Of a stretch of DNA of 64,000 nucleotides, positions 55,761 through 64,000 are shown piece after piece. The stretch lies in assembly GCA_020636135.1 (NCBI GenBank), contig JACJYK010000001.1, forward strand, positions 482,501 to 546,500, written 5' to 3'. Every line of letters begins with the position of its first letter. The first letter of the stretch is position 1. The notes beneath the pieces are model-generated. The model did no database searches and was not told the DNA's origin. It saw only the letters and a program-made list of their open reading frames with translations. The position numbers and the translations under genes are program-made. The stretch comes from Lewinellaceae bacterium (GTDB lineage: Bacteria; Bacteroidota; Bacteroidia; Chitinophagales; Saprospiraceae).

Positions 55761-56195
55761 TTATTCCTTTTCCAGTAGCTGGGCAACCACGTCGCGGCAG
55801 CCATCCTCGCGGATGCGGATCTCTATTTTAAGGTAGCCTGACAGCCAGAGCGGTTCGATCAGTCCGGGCCACTCGATAATGCACCATTCTCCGCTGTCCA
55901 GGTAGTCCTCGATGCCAATTTCCTGGGCTTCCCCGATGGACTTTAAGCGGTAGAGATCCAGATGATACAGCCAGTGATCTTCGGGCAGCAGGTAAGGCTG
56001 TACGATGGAAAAGGTTGGGCTGGTGACCAGATCGGACGCTTGCAGCGTCTGAGCCAGGCCCTGCACCAGGGTAGTCTTTCCGGCACCTAAGTCACCGCTC
56101 AGCAGCCACACCAGGCTGCCGGGATAGTCCCGGATCAGCTGCGCCGGCAGCGCATGCATTGCTTCGACCGAGCAAATGGTATAAGTCTTGGCCAT
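55761..56195 (-). CDS. tsaE: tRNA threonylcarbamoyladenosine biosynthesis ATPase TsaE
   Basis: A 144-residue protein starting at ATG 56193-56195 (MAKTYTICSVEAMHALPAQL). A longer in-frame upstream extension exists but runs into the divergent ald gene and lacks family similarity. TsaE is the P-loop ATPase that works with TsaB and TsaD to place the t6A modification at position 37 of ANN-decoding tRNAs. Visible motifs: Walker A GDLGAGKTTLVQGLAQ, the SPTFSIVQPY switch region, HLDLYRL with the conserved Asp, and EWCIIEWPG carrying the conserved Glu and Trp. It ends 220 bases upstream of gyrB. Its start codon is only 61 bases from that of the divergent ald gene. Confidence 0.95.
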   Translation of the reverse strand: MAKTYTICSVEAMHALPAQLIRDYPGSLVWLLSGDLGAGKTTLVQGLAQTLQASDLVTSPTFSIVQPYLLPEDHWLYHLDLYRLKSIGEAQEIGIEDYLDSGEWCIIEWPGLIEPLWLSGYLKIEIRIREDGCRDVVAQLLEKE

Positions 56196-56198
56196 GTA

Positions 56199-56206
56199 CA
56201 AAGATA
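56199..56206 (-). promoter_or_regulatory. -7 box immediately upstream of tsaE
   Basis: On the minus strand TATCTTTG ends only 3 bases before the ATG. With the usual spacing transcription would begin at or next to the start codon, implying a leaderless or near-leaderless tsaE mRNA. Confidence 0.4.
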
Positions 56207-56256
56207 CCTCCAACATTTCTCTTATCTTCATACTCGATTGTAAACCCTGCAATGCT

Positions 56257-57489
56257 ATGGCGATACATGAGTTTTCTTCAGGTGAAGGTATCCAAAGCCG
56301 CAAGAGCCCTGAATTCCATTATCAGGAAGAGACCCTGGCCTTGGTCAAGCAGCCACATAAGCTCTTTATTGGCATCCCGGTAGAGCAAAACATCAATGAA
56401 AATCGCATCGCACTGGTCCCTAATTCGGTCAAATCACTGACCGGCCAGGGCCATCGCATCGTGGTGGAAAGCGGCGCAGGGCTCAAATCCAATTTTACCG
56501 ACCAGGATTATTCGGAAGCCGGTGCGGAAATCGTCTTCTCCACCGAAGAAGTCTACAAAGCGCAGATCATCCTCAAGACATCACCGCCGAAAGAGGAAGA
56601 AAGCGAATATTTCCACCCGGGGCAGATCATCATTTCACCTCTGCAGATCCCGATCATCACCGAATCCTTCATCCAAAAACTGAAGAACAAGCGCGTGATC
56701 GCCATCGCAATGGAATACCTCCAGGCCGATGACGGCTCTTATCCGGTGGTGCGCATCATGAGCGAACTGGCCGGATACAGTGCGATCCATACGGCGGCCG
56801 AATTATTATCCAATACCGGCGGCGGCCGGGGTGTATTGCTCGGCGGCATCGCCGGTGTGCCTCCCGCTAAAGTGGTGATCCTGGGTGCCGGCGTCGTCGG
56901 CGAATTCGCCACCAAAGCCGCGCTGGCACTGGGTGCTTCAGTCCGCATCTTTGACGACAACGTTTACAAGCTGATGCGATTGCAGAATCATGTAGGGCAT
57001 GCCTTGCACACCTCCTCGATCAATCCGGTTTACCTGGGATACCAATTGCTCAGTGCGGATGTGGTGATTGGCGCGATCCATTCGGGTTCTGGGCGTACGC
57101 CCATGGTGGTCACCGAAGAGATGGTCGCCAAAATGAAATCAGGTTCTGTGATCATTGACGTATCCATCGATCAGGGCGGCTGCTTTGAGACTTCAGAAAT
57201 TACGACGTTGGAGAAACCCACCTTTGTCAAGTATGGCGTCATCCACTATTGTGTGCCTAACATTGCGTCCAAAGTGGCGCGTACTGCTTCGGTAGCCATC
57301 AGCAATATTCTCACTCCTTTACTGCTTAAGGTAGGCCTGTCTATGAGCATCGAACACCTCCTGTACAACCATTACGGATTGCGCCATGGCGTCTACCTCT
57401 ACAAGGGATGCCTCACCAACCAGTACCTGAGCAACCGTTTCAACATCAACTATACCAGCCTGGATTTGCTGCTGCCGTCAAGTCTGTAG
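56257..57489 (+). CDS. ald: Alanine dehydrogenase
   Basis: A 410-residue protein of the NAD-dependent alanine dehydrogenase/PNT family, which interconverts L-alanine and pyruvate plus ammonia. I chose ATG 56257 (MAIHEFSSGEGIQ) because it gives the usual Bacteroidota length and avoids the tsaE start region; the frame can be extended back to a TTG at 56188. Motifs: IGIPVEQNINENRIALVP at the N terminus, EYLQADDGSYPVVRIMSE, the Rossmann glycine motif VILGAGVVGEFAT followed by an acidic IFDDN that favours NAD, VIDVSIDQGGCFETS, and VPNIASKVARTAS. It is divergent from tsaE, an arrangement I recall from other Bacteroidota. No clear terminator was found before the convergent pabB. Confidence 0.92.
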   Translation: MAIHEFSSGEGIQSRKSPEFHYQEETLALVKQPHKLFIGIPVEQNINENRIALVPNSVKSLTGQGHRIVVESGAGLKSNFTDQDYSEAGAEIVFSTEEVYKAQIILKTSPPKEEESEYFHPGQIIISPLQIPIITESFIQKLKNKRVIAIAMEYLQADDGSYPVVRIMSELAGYSAIHTAAELLSNTGGGRGVLLGGIAGVPPAKVVILGAGVVGEFATKAALALGASVRIFDDNVYKLMRLQNHVGHALHTSSINPVYLGYQLLSADVVIGAIHSGSGRTPMVVTEEMVAKMKSGSVIIDVSIDQGGCFETSEITTLEKPTFVKYGVIHYCVPNIASKVARTASVAISNILTPLLLKVGLSMSIEHLLYNHYGLRHGVYLYKGCLTNQYLSNRFNINYTSLDLLLPSSL

Positions 57490-57559
57490 AAAGCTATGGT
57501 CAGCTGGTTTAGGCAGTAGCTACGGATGATGCTATGGCAAGATTGCAACCCATTCAGCC

Positions 57560-57619
57560 TTTACCCATTACCCATTACCCGTTACCCTTTAACCTTTCAC
57601 CTTTCACCTTTCACCCTAA
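57560..57619. repeat. Degenerate short tandem repeat between convergent genes
   Basis: A run of related 7-8 base units (TTACCCA, then TTACCCG, then CTTTCAC three times) fills the gap between ald and pabB. It looks like simple-sequence slippage with no coding or clear terminator function. Confidence 0.5.
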
Positions 57620-57623
57620 GCCT

Positions 57624-58643
57624 TTATACCATCACTCTCTGCATCAAATGCCTGTGCTCCCGTGCCAGGGGTAATTGGCATTTCGCAAGCATCTCGTGGT
57701 ATTCCGTCAGCCAATCGCTTTGCATGGTAATGCCGGCACCACTGCGGAAGAAATAACCTTCCGGTGTCTGTTCTACAAAGCGGATGAGCACGGCGCTGTC
57801 CATCTGTAAACCGTCGAAATAGCCCATAATGCCGGTATAGTAACCCCGCGGTTGCCCTTCGATGCGGCGTATGATGCGGATGGACTTGTCTTTTGGCGAC
57901 CCGGACACCGATCCGGGAGGAAAGATCTGGGAGAGGATGGTCCCGTAAGAACGCTTGAAGGATTCTTTAATCTGCCCCTGGATCACCGAGGAGGTCTGAA
58001 GTAGTTGGCCTTTAGCCGTATTAACCTGGTCCACATAGCGGTACTTTACCAACTCTACATCGTCCGCGATGCGGCTGAGGTCGGTATGCAAGACATCCAC
58101 AATGGTGGCGTGCTCTGCGTTTTCCCGCGGGTCATCGAGCAACAGATTACGTTGTTTGTATTCCGCCTGGGTCTTCGTTCCCTTCATGGGATAGGTGGAG
58201 ATGGTATCCTGGTTGATGCGGACAAATGCTTCCGGTGAAAAGACAGTGCAGGTATCCTTGATCCAGAGTTTGTAAGGTGCCTGAGTGATCTGGAATAACT
58301 CCAGCAGCGTAGCATTGGTATGAATACGGGTAGGCAAGGTCAGGCTTAAAAGTTGGCTGTTACCTGCCATCATCTCCTTGCGTGCAACCTGAAATAACTT
58401 CTGGTAATCGGCTTTCGTGATGGGATCGATCTCCCATTCCAGGTATTCCAGCGGAGTAAGCTGGGGCAGTGGCTTGGACATGCTGGGGAAAATGAACTGG
58501 ATCTGCGTCGGGTCAATGGCGAAGAGAGGAAACAGCAAAGGCTTCTTTCCTTCAAAATCCCAGACGAAAAAGAAAGGTGTGCCGGCATGCCCATAGGCAT
58601 CCATTTGCCGTACAACTTGTTGAAATTCAAGGGTGTTTTCCAT
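57624..58643 (-). CDS. pabB: Aminodeoxychorismate synthase component I (PabB-type chorismate-binding enzyme)
   Basis: A 339-residue protein of the chorismate-utilising enzyme family. PabB aminates chorismate to 4-amino-4-deoxychorismate for folate synthesis, using ammonia from a PabA glutaminase. Signatures in order: TYPMKGT with the active-site Lys, LLDDPRENAEHATIVDVLHTDL, QIFPPGSVSGSPK, GYYTGIMGYFDG and RSGAGIT. The protein lacks the long N-terminal domain of E. coli PabB and TrpE, so it is a short form. The PxKGT and SGSPK motifs fit PabB better than isochorismate synthase, but a short TrpE-like role cannot be fully excluded. Its ATG is 3 bases after the S9 peptidase stop, so the two are probably cotranscribed. 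No pabA or pabC is in the window. Confidence 0.83.
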   Translation of the reverse strand: MENTLEFQQVVRQMDAYGHAGTPFFFVWDFEGKKPLLFPLFAIDPTQIQFIFPSMSKPLPQLTPLEYLEWEIDPITKADYQKLFQVARKEMMAGNSQLLSLTLPTRIHTNATLLELFQITQAPYKLWIKDTCTVFSPEAFVRINQDTISTYPMKGTKTQAEYKQRNLLLDDPRENAEHATIVDVLHTDLSRIADDVELVKYRYVDQVNTAKGQLLQTSSVIQGQIKESFKRSYGTILSQIFPPGSVSGSPKDKSIRIIRRIEGQPRGYYTGIMGYFDGLQMDSAVLIRFVEQTPEGYFFRSGAGITMQSDWLTEYHEMLAKCQLPLAREHRHLMQRVMV

Positions 58644-58646
58644 AGT

Positions 58647-60575
58647 CTAGTGTGCTAACAAATGCTTTTTCAGAAAGCCTAACAGGACTTTATACACTTC
58701 AAAGCGGTTTTCTTCATTGCGAAATCCGTGACCTTCGTCGTACTTAACCAAATAGGGAACGTCGATGTTCCTGGCACGCAATGATTTAACAATCTGATCG
58801 CTCTCGTCAATATTGACGCGCGGATCATTGGCTCCCTGGATCACCAGGAGCGGGGCCTGGATGCGGTCCACATGATAGACCGGACTTGCCGCATGCATGC
58901 GTACCTCATCTTTTTCCGGGTCACCTACCATCTCGTACATCATTTGCAGGAAGGGCATCCAGTAGGGGGGGATGGTCTTCATGAAGGTGAACAAATTGGC
59001 CACCCCTACATAATCGATCGCACAGGCATAAAGCTCCGGCGTGAAGGTGACACCTGCCAGCGTTGCATATCCGCCGTAACTCCCGCCGTAAATGCCTATG
59101 CGGTTAGGGTCTGCGATACCTTGTGTGATCAACCAGTGGACACCGTCGGTGATATCGTCCTGCATTTTGAAACCCCATTCTTTAAATCCGGCCGTCCAGA
59201 ATTTTTTACCGTATCCCGTACTTCCCCGGTAGTTGACCTGCAGAACACCGATGCGTCTGCTGGCGAGCAGTTGCACTTCCGGATTGTAGCCCCACACATC
59301 ACGGACCCATGGGCCTCCGTGTGGATTGATGACGACCGGCAGGCCCTTGCCGTCAGAATCTTTCGGCAGCGTCAGATATCCATGGATGGTCAGTCCGTCA
59401 CGGCTGGAATATTCGATGGGCATCATGGACGACATGTCCTCCTCGCGGATCCAGGGACTAACATCGCTGATTTTATCCAGCCGTTTTCCCTCGAGATGGT
59501 AGATGTAATAAGCTCCCAGCGACCGGTCGGAATGGGTGCGGACCAGGTAGATGTCTTCGGCCTTATTGGTTGAAGCGATACCCACTTCCTTGCCCGGTAA
59601 TAATTTTTCCAGGTCGTGCTGCAGGTTTCTCCGCTGTTCGTCGAGGAAATGATAGTGTTTCTTATCGGTGATGTAGGTGACTGCGGTGAGCTTTTTCCGT
59701 TTTTTGGAATACCCCAGCGAAGATACATCCACCTTGGGGTGGCTATAGATGGGATCCCCGGATTCCTGCCCGGTATGCATGTCCATGGCGACGACAACCG
59801 ACTTGTCCCGGCCGAGATTGGAAGATACGTAGACCAGGTGAGGGTGCTCAAAATCAAAGGCCAGCGGAGCAATGCTGTCCCGGAAGTCGGTGGTGACAAC
59901 TTCACGAAAGGCCTCAGACTCCTGGTCACGATACATCAGGCAGTTATTGACGCCATCGATGATCTTCATGGCCATGCGTAGCTTCCCATCATGGTCGGTG
60001 ATCCAGGAATCGATGGGTTCGGCCGGATTGTCATTGCTGGCCAGTTGATGCAATGCTCCGGTATAGACATCAATACGGTAAGGATCAAAAAGCTGGGGAT
60101 TGTTTTTGTTCATCGCAATCAATACCGACTGCTCGTCATCCTCCAGGTCGTCGATCAGTTGAACCCGCACCTGCGGATAGGGCGTCAGCGCTTTGGACTG
60201 GGAGCCATCCACATTCACACCATACAACTGGTAGTTTTCATCCCCGCCGGTGTCCTTGATATAGATCAGCCGTTCGCTATTGGCCCATAAGAAGCCGGCA
60301 ATATCACGGTCGGTCTCAAAGGTAATTTGTTTGGCAGGAGCCTGCAGGTCATCTGTGGGGATGATGAACAGGTTTTGCCGCCGTTGATAGGGGCCGGCAT
60401 AGGCAATGTATTTGCCGTCAGGTGATAGGTCATAACCGGTTTTTTCCGGATGCCGGAAGAAATCTTCTACCGCATAGGTGGCTGTACCAGCCGACCCCAG
60501 TTCGATCAGTTGCCTGAGGTCTTCCGAAGAAGATGGTAGAAGGATATCTCCGGGTCGATTTGCTTGCTCTGACAT
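58647..60575 (-). CDS. S9 family prolyl oligopeptidase / acylaminoacyl-peptidase-like protein
   Basis: A 642-residue serine peptidase. The N-terminal ~370 residues look like a beta-propeller (YDLSPDGKYIAYAG, FLWANSERLIYIKDTGGDENYQ), followed by an alpha/beta-hydrolase domain. The catalytic triad is visible: Ser in GIYGGSYGGYATLAG at about residue 499, Asp in VIQGANDPRV near 582, and His in YDEGHGFRN near 614. The oxyanion-region signature NPHGGPWVRD also fits subfamily S9C. No signal peptide is seen, so a cytoplasmic role in trimming short peptides is likely; substrate preference cannot be read from sequence. It probably forms a two-gene operon with pabB. The 183 bases upstream, before the end of glyS, hold small imperfect hairpins but no clear TAnnTTTG promoter. 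Confidence 0.92.
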   Translation of the reverse strand: MSEQANRPGDILLPSSSEDLRQLIELGSAGTATYAVEDFFRHPEKTGYDLSPDGKYIAYAGPYQRRQNLFIIPTDDLQAPAKQITFETDRDIAGFLWANSERLIYIKDTGGDENYQLYGVNVDGSQSKALTPYPQVRVQLIDDLEDDEQSVLIAMNKNNPQLFDPYRIDVYTGALHQLASNDNPAEPIDSWITDHDGKLRMAMKIIDGVNNCLMYRDQESEAFREVVTTDFRDSIAPLAFDFEHPHLVYVSSNLGRDKSVVVAMDMHTGQESGDPIYSHPKVDVSSLGYSKKRKKLTAVTYITDKKHYHFLDEQRRNLQHDLEKLLPGKEVGIASTNKAEDIYLVRTHSDRSLGAYYIYHLEGKRLDKISDVSPWIREEDMSSMMPIEYSSRDGLTIHGYLTLPKDSDGKGLPVVINPHGGPWVRDVWGYNPEVQLLASRRIGVLQVNYRGSTGYGKKFWTAGFKEWGFKMQDDITDGVHWLITQGIADPNRIGIYGGSYGGYATLAGVTFTPELYACAIDYVGVANLFTFMKTIPPYWMPFLQMMYEMVGDPEKDEVRMHAASPVYHVDRIQAPLLVIQGANDPRVNIDESDQIVKSLRARNIDVPYLVKYDEGHGFRNEENRFEVYKVLLGFLKKHLLAH

Positions 60576-60758
60576 ACGATTTGCTTTTTAAGTTGTCCGG
60601 TAGGACTGTATAAACGCTTTGGAGCATGGCATGTTGAGCATTAGACGGCATTTTTCATGCCGGTCACGCATGCTCTGTGCGATTTTGATCACCCTGGCAG
60701 ATGACATGCAGCCCGGGTGATTTGACTCCTACATACAGGTTGGCTGTAATCCGTTTAT

Positions 60759-62306
60759 TTACAATTTGCGCAGCATAGGTTCCAGGCTGACTTTTTCTGC
60801 GATGATGGCTGACACTTTGGTGATCGGCACCCGTTCCTGGGACATGGTGTCGCGTTCACGAATGGTCACGGTCTGATCCTCCAGGGTCTGGTGGTCAATG
60901 GTTACGCAGTAAGGAGTTCCCACTGCATCCTGACGACGATAGCGACGGCCGATGGTGTCTTTTTCATCGTACTGGCAGTTCATCGAGAACTTCAGGTCAT
61001 CAAACAACTTCCTGGCGGTTTCGGTAAGGCCGGATTCGGTCCTTATGAGCGGCAGGATAGCGCATTTAACCGGAGCCAGGGCCGGTGGTAATTTCAGTAC
61101 GGTACGGGTGGAATCTTTACCATCTGCATCCGGCACCGTTTCCTCGGTGTAAGCATTGCTCATCATGGCCAGAAACATGCGGTCGCAGCCAATGGAGGTC
61201 TCCACGACATAGGGCACATAGGATTCATTCAGATCCGAATCAAAGTAGGTGATCTTTTTGCCCGAAAATTCCTGATGGCTGCCTAAATCGAAATCGGTCC
61301 GGGAGTGAATGCCTTCCAGTTCTTTAAAACCAAATGGGAAGTCAAACTGGATATCTACCGCGGCATTGGCATAATGTGCCAGATTCTCATGATCGTGGAA
61401 ACGCAGTTTATCCGGTGAAGTGCCCAGTGCCAGGTGCCAGTTCATCCGCTTTTCTTTCCAGTAAGCATACCAATCCAGTTCGCTACCAGGCTGAATGAAA
61501 TATTGCATTTCCATCTGCTCGAACTCCCGCATCCGGAAGATAAACTGCCGGGCTACGATCTCATTGCGAAATGCTTTCCCGATCTGGGCGATTCCGAAAG
61601 GTATTTTTTGCCGGCTGGTTTTTTGAACATTGAGAAAGTTTACAAATATTCCCTGTGCGGTTTCCGGACGCAGATAGAGCTTCCCTTCTTCGCCGGCTAT
61701 ATTTCCCAGCTGGGTATTGAACATCAGATTGAACTGACGTACATCGGTCCAGTTGCGTGATCCTGATTCCGGGTCGGCGATCTCGCAGGCATCGATGAGC
61801 GCCTTCAGTGCCACCAGGTCATTCTTCCGCAGGGAGTCATTCATCTTATCATTGACTTCGTCGATCTGGTTCTGGTAGCCCACCACCCGGTCATTGGTCT
61901 CGCGGTACATCTTTTCATCAAAGCCATCGCCAAAACGCTTCCTTGCTTTTTCGATCTCCTTATCCAGTTTACCCTGGATCTTGGCGATATAATCCTCCAG
62001 CAGAACGTCTGCCCGATAGCGTTTTTTGCTGTCTTTGTTGTCGATCAAGGGATCATTGAAGGCGTCGACGTGGCCGGAAGCTTTCCAGATCCGGGGATGC
62101 ATGAAGATGGCAGAATCAATCCCCACGATGTTTTCGTGGGCATAGACCATCGCTTTCCACCAGTATTCCTTGATGGCTTGTTTTAGTTCACTGCCATAAA
62201 CTCCGTAATCGTAGACCGCGCTGAGGCCATCGTAAATTTCACTGGATGGGTAGATGAAACCGTATTCTTTACTGTGGGATACTATGTTCTTAAAAAGATC
62301 ACTCAT
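60759..62306 (-). CDS. glyS: Glycine--tRNA ligase, single-chain (alpha2) class II type
   Basis: A 515-residue protein that charges tRNA-Gly; this is the homodimeric archaeal/eukaryal-like type used by Bacteroidota, not the alpha2beta2 enzyme. The N terminus SKEYGFIYPSSEIYDGLSAVYDYG and the following HPRIWKASGHVDAFNDPL are diagnostic. YLRPETAQGIFVNF and FGIAQIGKAFRNEI (class II motif 2) follow, then SIGCDRMFLAMM (motif 3 region). The C-terminal anticodon-binding domain begins around LPPALAPVKCAILPL. The insertion of about 90 residues before motif 2, with charged coiled-coil-like sequence (KIQGKLDKEIEKARKRFG), is typical. The start at 62306 (MSDLFKNIVSHSKEYG) is supported by a promoter box 32 bases upstream. 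Confidence 0.96.
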   Translation of the reverse strand: MSDLFKNIVSHSKEYGFIYPSSEIYDGLSAVYDYGVYGSELKQAIKEYWWKAMVYAHENIVGIDSAIFMHPRIWKASGHVDAFNDPLIDNKDSKKRYRADVLLEDYIAKIQGKLDKEIEKARKRFGDGFDEKMYRETNDRVVGYQNQIDEVNDKMNDSLRKNDLVALKALIDACEIADPESGSRNWTDVRQFNLMFNTQLGNIAGEEGKLYLRPETAQGIFVNFLNVQKTSRQKIPFGIAQIGKAFRNEIVARQFIFRMREFEQMEMQYFIQPGSELDWYAYWKEKRMNWHLALGTSPDKLRFHDHENLAHYANAAVDIQFDFPFGFKELEGIHSRTDFDLGSHQEFSGKKITYFDSDLNESYVPYVVETSIGCDRMFLAMMSNAYTEETVPDADGKDSTRTVLKLPPALAPVKCAILPLIRTESGLTETARKLFDDLKFSMNCQYDEKDTIGRRYRRQDAVGTPYCVTIDHQTLEDQTVTIRERDTMSQERVPITKVSAIIAEKVSLEPMLRKL

Positions 62307-62337
62307 ACTGCGTTCAATTGCTTGTTCTTTCGGCCTG

Positions 62338-62345
62338 CAAAGGTA
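62338..62345 (-). promoter_or_regulatory. Candidate -7 box of glyS
   Basis: On the minus strand this reads TACCTTTG, a full match to TAnnTTTG, 31 bases before the glyS ATG. It suggests glyS is transcribed separately from prfC. Confidence 0.5.
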
Positions 62346-62380
62346 TGCCTTTTCCTATGAATGTTGCAGGTTGAAAGTTT

Positions 62381-62432
62381 AATGTTGAATGAAAGGAAAG
62401 ATTCGATTCTAATTTATCTCCCATTCAACATT
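62381..62432. repeat. Inverted repeat in the glyS-prfC spacer
   Basis: Perfect 11-bp arms AATGTTGAATG (62381-62391) and CATTCAACATT (62422-62432) are separated by 30 bases. No T tract follows on the minus strand, so a classical prfC terminator is not supported. It may be a dispersed intergenic repeat. Confidence 0.45.
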
Positions 62433-62459
62433 CAGCACGCAACCTTCACCATTCTTAAG

Positions 62460-64000
62460 TTATAGCTCACTCGTAAAGTGGAATTCTACATTTGGAAAGT
62501 TCTCCTGGGCCATCCTCAGCATCCAGGCCGATTCCGCCAGAAAGACCAGCCGGCCATCTTTGTCTTGCGCCAGGTCTTTTTTACGTTTTTGCATCAGTTC
62601 ACGGATGGATTCAGGTTTGGTGCTGGAGACCCAGCAGGCTTTGTGCAGGGAAACCGGCTCGTAGTGACAGCTGGCCCCGTATTCATGCTCCAGGCGGTAT
62701 TGGATCACATCAAACTGCAGCGAACCCACGGTTCCGATGATTTGTCGCCCGGTGTCTTCGCGTGTAAATAGCTGGGCTACCCCTTCATCCATGAGCTGCT
62801 CGATGCCTTTGGCCAGCTGCTTGGATTTCAATGGATTGGCGTTGTTCACGTAGCGGAACTGCTCGGGGGAGAAACTCGGGATCCCTTTGAAGTGGAGGAT
62901 CTCGCCTTCCGTCAGGGTGTCGCCGATCTTAAAGTTGCCTGAATCGTAGAGGCCGACGATGTCGCCGGGAAAGGCCTCATCGATGACTTCCTTGCGGGCA
63001 GCCATGAAAGAGGTGGGATTGGAAAACTTCATGGTCTTTCCGGTACGTACATTGTAATAGTTGGTGTTCCGTTCGAAGGTGCCGGAGCAGATGCGGACGA
63101 AGGCAATGCGGTCCCGGTGCCGGGGATCGATGTTGGCGTGGATCTTAAAGACAAAACCGCTGAATTTTTTCTCAAATGGATCCACATCGCGCTCTTCGGC
63201 ATGACGGGGTTGCGGATGCGGGGCGACGCGGATGAAGCAATCCAGCAATTCCTTGACTCCGAAGTTGTTGACGGCGGAGCCGAAAAATACCGGAGACAAT
63301 TCGCCCTTGCGGTAAACGGTTTCGTCAAAATCCGGATAAACCGTGGTCACGGTCTCTAATTCTTCGCGCAGCTCGTCGGCCGGCCGCTGACCTACTTCCT
63401 TGTCCAGCCGACCATCGGTCAGGTCCGTGATGGTGATGGTTTCATCCACCTCCTGTTTGCTGTGCGGGCTGAAGAGACACAATTTTTTTTCATAGAGATT
63501 GTAAACTCCTTTAAACCGCTGTCCCATGCCGATCGGCCAGGAGAGCGGAGTGACGGTCAATCCTAGCTTGCTTTCGATCTCGTCGAGCAGGTCGATGGCG
63601 TCCAGCCCTTCGCGGTCCAGTTTGTTGATAAAGACAATGACCGGCGTGTTGCGCATGCGGCACACCTCCACCAGTTTTTCGGTCTGGGTCTCGACACCTT
63701 TCGCGACGTCGATGACCACGATGACGCTGTCTACCGCGGTGAGGGTACGGTAGGTATCTTCAGCAAAATCCTGGTGGCCGGGGGTGTCCAGGATGTTGAT
63801 CTGCAGATCTTCGTATTCGAAGGCCATCACCGAAGTAGCCACCGAGATACCCCGCTGTTTCTCGATCTCCATAAAGTCGGAGGTGGCGTGGCGTTTGATC
63901 TTATTGGATTTGACGGCCCCGGCAACCTGGATGGCTCCTCCGAAAAGGAGCAACTTTTCCGTCAGGGTGGTCTTCCCGGCGTCGGGGTGGGAGATGATGG
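62460..64000 (-). CDS. prfC: Peptide chain release factor 3, N terminus cut by the window edge
   Basis: A translational GTPase that recycles RF1 and RF2 after termination. The frame continues to base 64000, where the P-loop IISHPDAGKTTLTEKLL is visible, so only about the first 20 residues are missing; the full family length is about 530. Further motifs: switch I region EIEKQRGISVATSVM, DTPGHQDFAEDTYRTL (G3), INKLDREG (G4), and the RF3-specific middle and C-terminal domains (PIGMGQRFKGVYNLY, ILHFKGIPSFSPEQFRYV, GTVGSLQFDVIQYRLEHEYG). The E-KQRGISVATSVM stretch separates RF3 from EF-G and LepA. It lies 153 bases upstream of glyS on the same strand. Confidence 0.96.
   Translation of the reverse strand, partial: IISHPDAGKTTLTEKLLLFGGAIQVAGAVKSNKIKRHATSDFMEIEKQRGISVATSVMAFEYEDLQINILDTPGHQDFAEDTYRTLTAVDSVIVVIDVAKGVETQTEKLVEVCRMRNTPVIVFINKLDREGLDAIDLLDEIESKLGLTVTPLSWPIGMGQRFKGVYNLYEKKLCLFSPHSKQEVDETITITDLTDGRLDKEVGQRPADELREELETVTTVYPDFDETVYRKGELSPVFFGSAVNNFGVKELLDCFIRVAPHPQPRHAEERDVDPFEKKFSGFVFKIHANIDPRHRDRIAFVRICSGTFERNTNYYNVRTGKTMKFSNPTSFMAARKEVIDEAFPGDIVGLYDSGNFKIGDTLTEGEILHFKGIPSFSPEQFRYVNNANPLKSKQLAKGIEQLMDEGVAQLFTREDTGRQIIGTVGSLQFDVIQYRLEHEYGASCHYEPVSLHKACWVSSTKPESIRELMQKRKKDLAQDKDGRLVFLAESAWMLRMAQENFPNVEFHFTSEL

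Noticed and set aside
56188..56256. Upstream TTG start extending ald by 23 codons
   Set aside because: It would overlap the tsaE start and its promoter box, and the extra residues do not resemble alanine dehydrogenase N termini.
60645..60721. Hairpins in the spacer between glyS and the S9 peptidase as terminators
   Set aside because: The stems are imperfect or have long loops and none is followed by a T tract on the minus strand.

Overview
The window looks like a chromosome segment of a Bacteroidota bacterium, most likely of the Saprospiria/Saprospiraceae type. The evidence is type IX secretion (T9SS) C-terminal sorting domains, enormous HYR-repeat surface proteins, promoter-like TAnnTTTG boxes without clear Shine-Dalgarno sites, and Bacteroidota-type housekeeping genes. 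The taxon is inferred; no 16S rRNA is present.

Layout. (1) 1-2451, minus strand: a secreted GH13 alpha-amylase-type gene broken by many small frameshifts, running off the left edge. (2) 2824-3123: a small lipoprotein with a heavy-metal-binding domain. (3) 3757-17376: an intact 4,539-residue secreted protein (signal peptide, N-terminal beta domain, von Willebrand A domain, DUF11-like domain, about 25 HYR/Ig-like modules, a Cys-rich C-terminal region, dockerin-like and cohesin-like modules, T9SS sorting domain). (4) 17973-53449: a second, much larger paralogue of the same architecture, read as two pieces (2,581 and 9,202 residues) because one repeat module carries a net +47 bp lesion near 25.7-25.84 kb. 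Repairing that module gives one protein of about 11,809 residues. (5) 53594-64000, mostly minus strand: ordinary housekeeping genes gyrB, tsaE, ald (plus strand), pabB, an S9 peptidase, glyS and the 3' part of prfC.

The striking part is the repeat layout of the second giant. Sixty-five HYR-like units, almost all exactly 237 bp (79 aa, six Cys), lie in nine arrays of 7, 7, 8, 4, 9, 7, 10, 8 and 5 units. Each array is followed by a three-domain punctuation module (A-B-C) of 741 bp; one copy is 738 bp and the lesioned one is 788 bp. Near-identical tracts recur 4.3 and 14.7 kb apart, so the locus has been homogenised and rearranged by recombination. A beta-helix-like asparagine-rich domain of about 277 residues is inserted inside its first HYR domain.

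Working interpretation: the two giants are T9SS-exported, disulfide-rich surface filaments or adhesins with an adhesive vWA head, comparable in concept to the SprB-type adhesins of gliding Bacteroidota. The housekeeping genes to the right appear unrelated to them.
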